Below, one piece after another: positions 6,884 through 11,366 of a stretch of 11,366 bases of DNA (positions are counted from its first letter, which is position 1; each line of letters opens with the position of its first letter). The translations under genes and the position numbers were made by a program. The notes under the pieces were generated by a model. That model saw only the letters and a program-made list of their open reading frames with translations, was not told the DNA's origin and did no database searches. Source of the DNA: Faecalicatena fissicatena (GTDB taxonomy: Bacteria > Bacillota > Clostridia > Lachnospirales > Lachnospiraceae); contig LDAQ01000105.1 in assembly GCA_001028025.1 (NCBI GenBank), positions 1 through 11,366 of the forward strand. The letters are read 5' to 3'.

Positions 6884-7690
6884 ATGCCAATCTATTTTAG
6901 AAGCCATCCGGTAAGCGAACCCTTCACTTTTGATTCCATAGGCAATCACTGGGCACAGGAACCCACGTCGCGCACACACGGATATCCGCACTACCACTAT
7001 CTGCAGACAGAAAAAGGCTGCGGAAATATCATCATACAGGGAAAGAAGTATATCCTGAATGAGGGGGAGGGTGTCCTTACCGCCCCTTGTGTCCGCCATT
7101 CCTATTATGCACAGGGCCCGGATTGGATCACTTTATTTGCCACATTTACCGGAACACTTGAGAGCAGCCTTGACATGATTCTTGGGAAACGGCAGGTTAT
7201 TTTTACAGAAAAAGATCAGGGAGCGCGGATCGCCGCCCTGATCTCCGATTCAGTTGAAAAATTTAAGCAGACACCCGCGGACGCTGAGTCGCTGTCCGTA
7301 GACTGCTACCGCCTGCTGATGAATTTTGTAGATGGTGTTTCCACCCGTGAGTTGTTGAATGATCCTTTATACCAGAGATACGTAGAGCCTGTAATAAAAG
7401 TAATTGAAACTGACTATTCCCTGGAACTCACTGCGCAGCACCTGTGCGGGCTGGTCTATATTACCCCGCAGTACCTGTCACGGTTATTCGTACGTTTTCT
7501 CGGATGTTCTGTCTACGAATATCTGACAGTCTATAGGATGAATAAGTCGAAAGAATTCCTGCTTACTTACCCACAGATGGAGGTTCAGGAGATTGCGCAC
7601 CGCGTAGGCTTCCCGGATTCCAGCCACTTTATTGCCATGTTTAAAAAGCGGATGGGAATGACGCCGCTGGAATTCCGGAAACTGAGCTGA
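6884..7690 (+). CDS. AraC/XylS-family transcriptional regulator
   Basis: A 268-residue protein. The N-terminal half (about 15-90) is a cupin-like sensor domain with PHYHYL (35-40), GKKYILNEGEGVLTAP and VRHSYY (70-75), the usual layout for sugar-binding AraC proteins. The C-terminal 100 residues hold the two helix-turn-helix motifs, about 182-203 (LTAQHLCGLVYITPQYLSRLF) and 233-254, ending in the signature GFPDSSHFIAMFKKRMGMTPLEFRK. It is divergent from the GH42 beta-galactosidase and so most likely activates that gene in response to a beta-galactoside or derived sugar. It is also convergent with the aldolase operon, with only a shared terminator between them. The start has AGGTGAG 3 nt upstream, a slightly close but usable spacing. 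Confidence 0.9.
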   Translation: MPIYFRSHPVSEPFTFDSIGNHWAQEPTSRTHGYPHYHYLQTEKGCGNIIIQGKKYILNEGEGVLTAPCVRHSYYAQGPDWITLFATFTGTLESSLDMILGKRQVIFTEKDQGARIAALISDSVEKFKQTPADAESLSVDCYRLLMNFVDGVSTRELLNDPLYQRYVEPVIKVIETDYSLELTAQHLCGLVYITPQYLSRLFVRFLGCSVYEYLTVYRMNKSKEFLLTYPQMEVQEIAHRVGFPDSSHFIAMFKKRMGMTPLEFRKLS

Positions 7691-7698
7691 CCAAATAA

Positions 7699-7737
7699 AA
7701 GATCCTCCTGCCGTCACCAAAACAGCAGGAGGATCTT
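7699..7737. terminator. Bidirectional terminator between the AraC gene and the aldolase operon
   Basis: A perfect 13-bp stem (AAGATCCTCCTGC at 7699-7711 with its complement at 7725-7737) with a 13-nt loop lies 8 nt after the AraC stop codon and 15 nt after the stop of the convergent VOC gene. On the plus strand it is followed by TATTATT, on the minus strand by TTTTATTTGG counting the run that overlaps the stem base. It can serve both genes. Confidence 0.88.
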
Positions 7738-7752
7738 ATTATTCGCGTTCCC

Positions 7753-8262
7753 TCACCGATCCATCTTCATAGCCATTTCCAGCGAGTCATATTCAGGATC
7801 ATCGGGTTCCATATTATTAAGTTCTATTAAAACAGGCTGTGTCTTATGCTGAAAATAATAGCATTTCTCACCTGATTTTTTTTGGTGTGCAGCGAACACT
7901 GCTTCATAACCATTTGCCAGCAGCATATCCCGCACACTGTCAAAGAGTTCATCCGGATAGATAAAAGCGATGTGGTTAATCCCGTCCGGCGCCTGCATAT
8001 GATAACAGTCCGGGCAGTCTTCCAGCGCCTGGATCAGCTCAATTGCATGGGTTCCTATCCGGGACAGTCCGATAATCAAATGGCAGGCCCGCCCGTCCAG
8101 AACTTCCTCTTCGCTCATCCGCGCTGTACAGAATTTCCATTCATCCATCATGGGGAAGCAGGCCCGGAAAGCATCTGCTGCCTTTTGTATATCTTTCACT
8201 ATATAACCGGTATGCCGAAATTTTACATCTTTTGACGTTAAAAATAATTCTTCCTGTTTCAT
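7753..8262 (-). CDS. VOC-superfamily (glyoxalase / methylmalonyl-CoA epimerase-like) metalloprotein
   Basis: A 169-residue protein built of two beta-alpha-beta-beta-beta repeats. The likely metal ligands are all present in the usual positions: H17 (FRHTGYIV), E75 (AIELIQ), H97 (GINHIAF) and E147 (VLIELNN). The pattern HTGYIVKDI...IELIQ...GINHIAF is closest to the epimerase/lyase side of the superfamily, so an isomerase or epimerase step is plausible, but the substrate cannot be read. I place the start at 8262, not at the longer in-frame ATG at 8316, because GGGAGGG sits 4 nt before it and the longer form would overlap the upstream gene. It is the last gene of the operon, 17 nt after the transaldolase-like gene. 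Confidence 0.8.
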   Translation of the reverse strand: MKQEELFLTSKDVKFRHTGYIVKDIQKAADAFRACFPMMDEWKFCTARMSEEEVLDGRACHLIIGLSRIGTHAIELIQALEDCPDCYHMQAPDGINHIAFIYPDELFDSVRDMLLANGYEAVFAAHQKKSGEKCYYFQHKTQPVLIELNNMEPDDPEYDSLEMAMKMDR

Positions 8263-8279
8263 ATGCCCTCCCGCCTTCT

Positions 8280-8924
8280 CTAAGGCTGTTTTCCTGAGAA
8301 CAGATCCAGATACCACTGGGTAACCGGCTGCGGCTTCTGCAATATACTCAGGGCTGCATCCGGGCTTACCGTCAGGATATCCGCGCCCATCTTTGCAATT
8401 TCAACCATGTCCTGCGCCCGCTCCACAGCAGCCGCGAGAACCTTTGTATCCGTTTTTTCCAGGGCGCATATGATATCTTTGACCGTAGTCATTCCGTCAT
8501 ATCCCAAGGCAGTTATATCCCCCACATAAGGCGCCACATAATGGGCTCCCGCCATCGAACACAGAAGCGCCTGGGCTGCCGTAAGAATCGTAGTGGCACA
8601 AAGTTTGGCGGTAAACAGGGGATCCTTTTTTAACTCTGTGATAACCTCCAGCCCCATCTCGCATGCCGGTACCTTCACGACCACGTCAGGGCTGATCTTG
8701 CTAAACATTTCTGCCTGCGATATCATCTCTTCTACAGAGGATCTGTTCACCTGGGCAAAAACCGGGTATCCCGGAAAGTTGGAGCAGAGATCTGCAATCA
8801 CTTCCTGTAGCGGCTTCAGCTCTCTGGCCGCAATTACAGGATTTGTAGTAATTCCGCTCAAAATTCCGAGCTTTTCCATTTTTCTGATTTTTGTAACATC
8901 TGCACTATCCGCATATAAAAGCAT
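8280..8924 (-). CDS. Transaldolase / fructose-6-phosphate-aldolase-like class I aldolase
   Basis: A 214-residue protein that aligns end to end with E. coli FsaA by memory. D6 (YADSADV), GITTNP (24-29), Q58 (FAQV), the Schiff-base lysine K84 (VVVKVPA), and the tyrosine Y133 (VAPYV) are kept, so the aldol chemistry should be intact. The FsaA phosphate-binding residues R134 and S166 correspond to D136 (VGDIT) and A166 (VLAAAV), so the substrate is probably not the normal sugar phosphate. The start is placed at 8924 because CAGGAGGTGC lies 9 nt upstream and the protein then begins MLLYADS like its relatives; the longer frame to 8996 would overlap the preceding gene. It lies 28 nt after the NanA-like gene and 17 nt before the VOC gene in the same operon. 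Sulfosugar transaldolases belong to this family too, so an unusual ketose is one possibility. Confidence 0.83.
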   Translation of the reverse strand: MLLYADSADVTKIRKMEKLGILSGITTNPVIAARELKPLQEVIADLCSNFPGYPVFAQVNRSSVEEMISQAEMFSKISPDVVVKVPACEMGLEVITELKKDPLFTAKLCATTILTAAQALLCSMAGAHYVAPYVGDITALGYDGMTTVKDIICALEKTDTKVLAAAVERAQDMVEIAKMGADILTVSPDAALSILQKPQPVTQWYLDLFSGKQP

Positions 8925-8952
8925 TTCTGCGCACCTCCTGAATCTTAAGGAT

Positions 8953-9831
8953 TTACAGACAGCCTGTGAGTTCCATAACTGTCCGCAGTTTTTCAATCTG
9001 TTCTTTCTTCAGTGGCTGGAACGGTTTTCTGCATACTCCGCAGTCAATTCCCTGAAGCTCCAGGGCAGCTTTAATTCCCTTGAAAACGCCGATCTCTGAC
9101 AGTACTTCCACAACCTGGTTTACCTGATTCTGAATGTCCAGAGCCTCTTCCATTTTTTTCTCTTTAAACAGCGCTGCCATCTTCACAAATTTTTCAGCCA
9201 TAAAGTTAAATGTACTGCCGATCGCCGCCTCTGCACCGATACTGTATGCGGACAGGAATATCTCATCGTGCCCGATAAAAATGGACTTTTCCGGATACTC
9301 ACGGATCACTCTCTGCAGCTGGAACAGGTCAAAGCTGGTATGTTTCATTCCCGCAATCCGGTCATTGGAGAGCAGTTTTTCAATCTGTTCGGAAGAAAAG
9401 CTGACTCCCGACATTGCCGGAATATTGTATACGATCATCGGCACGGATACCGCCTCTGCGATATCATTATAATACTGGATTAATTCATCCATTGAAAACT
9501 TGAAATAGAATGGCGGCACAGCGGATATCGCATCCACGCCAAGGCTTTCGGCCGTTTTCGCCATCTCGATTCCGTGACAGGTGGCAAAGACTCCGATGTT
9601 GGCAATGACTTTTCCCCGTCCATTGACAATCCCGACAATCTTTTCAATCAGTTCTTTTCTTTCCGCCATAGAAAGGAGATAGGATTCTCCGGTGCTGCCT
9701 CCCACATAAAATCCTGTCACGCCTTTCTGCAGATTCACTTCAATTATCTTTTCCAGCGCATCCTGTGCGATGCTTCCGTCCTCCCGAAGCGGTGTCACCA
9801 GCGCCGGAAAAATGCCTTTCATTTTTTCCAT
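8953..9831 (-). CDS. N-acetylneuraminate-lyase-like aldolase (DHDPS/NAL superfamily)
   Basis: A 292-residue class I aldolase with the NAL subgroup signatures: GGSTGE (44-49), the catalytic tyrosine Y135 in VYNIPAMSG, the Schiff-base lysine K163 in GMKHTS, GSTFN (205-209) and the C-terminal CRKPFQPL. Relative to E. coli NanA, residues that contact the sialic acid side chain are mostly kept (T165, D189, E190, S206), while NanA Y190 is replaced by H188. Such enzymes split a 2-keto-3-deoxy sugar acid into pyruvate and an aldehyde. Sialic acid is the best single guess, but no nanE, nanK or sialic acid transporter is seen here, and the neighbours (aldehyde dehydrogenase, transaldolase-like, VOC) are not a standard nan set. 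A related sugar-acid aldolase or dehydratase is the main alternative. It follows the aldehyde dehydrogenase by 25 nt. The AAGGA site is about 12 nt from the first ATG. Confidence 0.83.
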   Translation of the reverse strand: MEKMKGIFPALVTPLREDGSIAQDALEKIIEVNLQKGVTGFYVGGSTGESYLLSMAERKELIEKIVGIVNGRGKVIANIGVFATCHGIEMAKTAESLGVDAISAVPPFYFKFSMDELIQYYNDIAEAVSVPMIVYNIPAMSGVSFSSEQIEKLLSNDRIAGMKHTSFDLFQLQRVIREYPEKSIFIGHDEIFLSAYSIGAEAAIGSTFNFMAEKFVKMAALFKEKKMEEALDIQNQVNQVVEVLSEIGVFKGIKAALELQGIDCGVCRKPFQPLKKEQIEKLRTVMELTGCL

Positions 9832-9856
9832 ACTTTCTACCAGTCCTTCCTGACTC

Positions 9857-11311
9857 TTACCTGTTATTATATTTCTTCATCGCATAACGGAAGATAATGG
9901 ACTTCTCCTGCGTCACTTCTTCCAGTACGGATGACAGGCATTCCCTGCTGTTGCCACTCATTTTCTTTCCCCCGCCAAACGGAAGTTCCTGCGCCCTGAA
10001 ACCGCCGGAGCCATTGACTGCCACCATACCGGAACGCAGTGTAGCCGCTGTTTTCATGGCATCCTGGAAATCATTTGTGATGATGCCGGCACTCAGTCCA
10101 TAGCTGGAACCTTCTGCAATCTCAATGGCCTCATCCAGTGTATCAAATCCGATAATTGGGAATACTGGTCCGAATACTTCCATGTCTTTGGCAATGTCCA
10201 TATCCGGTGTAACATCCACCAACACAGTCGGTTCGTAAAATGCGCCGTCTCTGCGGCCCCCGTAGACAACTTTTGCTCCCTGCTCTACCGTGTGCTGAAC
10301 CTGCTTTTCTACTTCCTTTGCCGCCTTTTCGCTTACCAGTGTTCCGAAATCAGTCTTCATATCCATCAGATCTCCGGTGATTACTGTTTTTAGGCGCTCT
10401 TCAATCAGCCGGGAAACAAACTCTTCTTTGATTGAGTTATGTACGATAAAACGTTTGGCACCGGAACAGCACTGTCCGGCATTTCTCGTCTTATCCCCCG
10501 CTTCATTCACGGCAAGGTCCATATCACAGTCCGGCATAATAATCAGAGGATCATTTCCTCCCAGTTCGAATTTATAGTCTGTCAGATTCTCTGCTGCACG
10601 TCTCGCGATCTCTTTCCCTGCTTCCACGCCGCCTGTCAGGTTCACCTGTGCAATCAGCGGATTGTCTACAATCCAGCTGCCGATCACAGATCCGGGACCG
10701 GTGACACATTGAACAACTCTCGGATCCACCCCGGCCTCGACAAGCAGATTCATCAGTTTCAGTACACACAGCGGGTTATAGGATGCCGGTTTTACGACAA
10801 TGGCATTTCCCGCTGCCAGTGCCGGACCTGCCTTAAATGCCCAGAGCGCTGCCGGAAAATTAAACGGTACGATACACGCAATGACTCCCAGCGGATCGTG
10901 GACCGTCACCTGAAGGTCATCGTCGTATCCGCCCTCAATGCCCATAGGCATCGTCTTTCCATAATGGTGTTTTACAATTTCCACGGAGCCGGTAAATGTA
11001 TTGACCACAGAATCGATCTCTCCATAGGAATCAAAAACCGGTTTCCCCGTCTCCAATGTCAGCGTCTTTGCCAGATCGTCCCTGTCTCTCTTCACAAGCT
11101 CTACAAACTTCATCAGGACCGCACCTCTGTCTCTCACTCTGATGCGGGCCCAGTCCTTCTGTCCCTCTGCCGCACTCTGAATTGCCCTGTCAATATCCTC
11201 TTTCCCGGCTGACGGAACCGTGTCCAGTAATTCTCCGGTAAAGGGATTCACAATTTCAATTACCTTTCCGTCTGCTGCTTTCACCTGCTGTCCGTTAATT
11301 AGCATCTCCAT
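9857..11311 (-). CDS. NAD(P)+-dependent aldehyde dehydrogenase
   Basis: A 484-residue protein of the classical ALDH superfamily. Key positions are the oxyanion asparagine N151 (PFNFP), the cofactor-binding K174 (VVKPAS), the general base E249 (FELGG) and the nucleophile C282 in NAGQCCSG. The GxTGxxxxG loop reads NLTGGVEAGKEI (224-235). KPAS rather than KPSE or KPAE, as in GabD, is compatible with NADP+ use. The substrate is unknown; lactaldehyde, glycolaldehyde, semialdehydes of sugar-acid breakdown and sulfolactaldehyde are all family substrates. As first visible gene of the operon it would oxidise an aldehyde released by one of the two aldolases encoded next to it. The start has AAAGGAG about 12 nt upstream. 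Only 55 nt remain to the window edge, so the promoter and possible further operon genes are not seen. Confidence 0.9.
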   Translation of the reverse strand: MEMLINGQQVKAADGKVIEIVNPFTGELLDTVPSAGKEDIDRAIQSAAEGQKDWARIRVRDRGAVLMKFVELVKRDRDDLAKTLTLETGKPVFDSYGEIDSVVNTFTGSVEIVKHHYGKTMPMGIEGGYDDDLQVTVHDPLGVIACIVPFNFPAALWAFKAGPALAAGNAIVVKPASYNPLCVLKLMNLLVEAGVDPRVVQCVTGPGSVIGSWIVDNPLIAQVNLTGGVEAGKEIARRAAENLTDYKFELGGNDPLIIMPDCDMDLAVNEAGDKTRNAGQCCSGAKRFIVHNSIKEEFVSRLIEERLKTVITGDLMDMKTDFGTLVSEKAAKEVEKQVQHTVEQGAKVVYGGRRDGAFYEPTVLVDVTPDMDIAKDMEVFGPVFPIIGFDTLDEAIEIAEGSSYGLSAGIITNDFQDAMKTAATLRSGMVAVNGSGGFRAQELPFGGGKKMSGNSRECLSSVLEEVTQEKSIIFRYAMKKYNNR

Positions 11312-11349
11312 ATCGCAATATCTCTCCTTTCATTCTATATCTTCCTCTA

Positions 11350-11366
11350 GGCGTTTGCGAAACGCC
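11350..11366. promoter_or_regulatory. Perfect palindrome upstream of the aldehyde dehydrogenase gene
   Basis: GGCGTTT-GCG-AAACGCC is a perfect 7-bp inverted repeat around a 3-bp centre, 39 bp before the ALDH start codon. No T-run follows on the minus strand, so it does not look like a terminator. It could be an operator of a LacI/GntR-type regulator, or part of a longer structure cut by the window end. Confidence 0.35.

Noticed and set aside
8263..8316. Longer N-terminus of the VOC protein (start at 8316)
   Set aside because: It would overlap the transaldolase-like gene and lacks a ribosome site, whereas 8262 has a strong one and the family-typical start.
8925..8996. Longer N-terminus of the transaldolase-like protein (start at 8996)
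   Set aside because: It would overlap the end of the NanA-like gene, adds 24 residues absent from relatives, and ignores the strong site before 8924.
10439..11212. 257-codon plus-strand frame opposite the aldehyde dehydrogenase gene
   Set aside because: It is an antisense shadow of a conserved gene; its translation is rich in C, H, R and has no domain pattern.

Overview
The window most likely comes from a gut-type member of the Clostridia, probably Lachnospiraceae. The clues are the Lachnospiraceae-style Rpn protein, a solo ECF-type S component, a secreted NlpC/P60 plus 3D hydrolase with an acidic low-complexity linker, strong AGGAGG-type ribosome binding sites, and the mixture of carbohydrate and keto-acid enzymes. 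No rRNA, tRNA, CRISPR array or prophage structure is visible. The assignment is inference from gene style, not from a marker gene.

Left part (1-2115) is AT-rich and sparsely coding. It holds an internally deleted Rpn-family gene (239-742, minus), an ECF transporter S component (1015-1623, minus) with a hairpin terminator, and a previously untracked 47-codon membrane peptide gene (1769-1912, minus) with a very good ribosome binding site. Next comes a monocistronic secreted cell-wall hydrolase (2116-4260, minus). It has its own terminator, a recognisable promoter and a leader of about 130 nt that can fold into a closed structure.

Centre (4524-7690) is a divergent sugar-utilisation pair: a GH42 beta-galactosidase (minus) and an AraC-family regulator (plus). 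A 166-bp MITE-like palindromic element with perfect 20-bp terminal inverted repeats lies in the shared intergenic region. It sits immediately upstream of the GH42 ribosome binding site, so it separates the gene from its ancestral promoter region.

Right part (7753-11311, minus) is a compact four-gene operon: aldehyde dehydrogenase, N-acetylneuraminate-lyase-like aldolase, small transaldolase/fructose-6-phosphate-aldolase-like protein and a VOC-fold metalloprotein, with gaps of 25, 28 and 17 nt. Two Schiff-base (class I) aldolases of different families next to a dehydrogenase suggest catabolism of an unusual sugar acid or ketose. The transaldolase-like enzyme appears to have lost both phosphate-binding residues of fructose-6-phosphate aldolase, so an unphosphorylated or otherwise unusual substrate is likely. 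The operon ends at a bidirectional hairpin shared with the convergent AraC gene. Its upstream end runs to the window edge, where a perfect palindrome may be an operator. Transport and upstream pathway genes, if any, lie outside the window.
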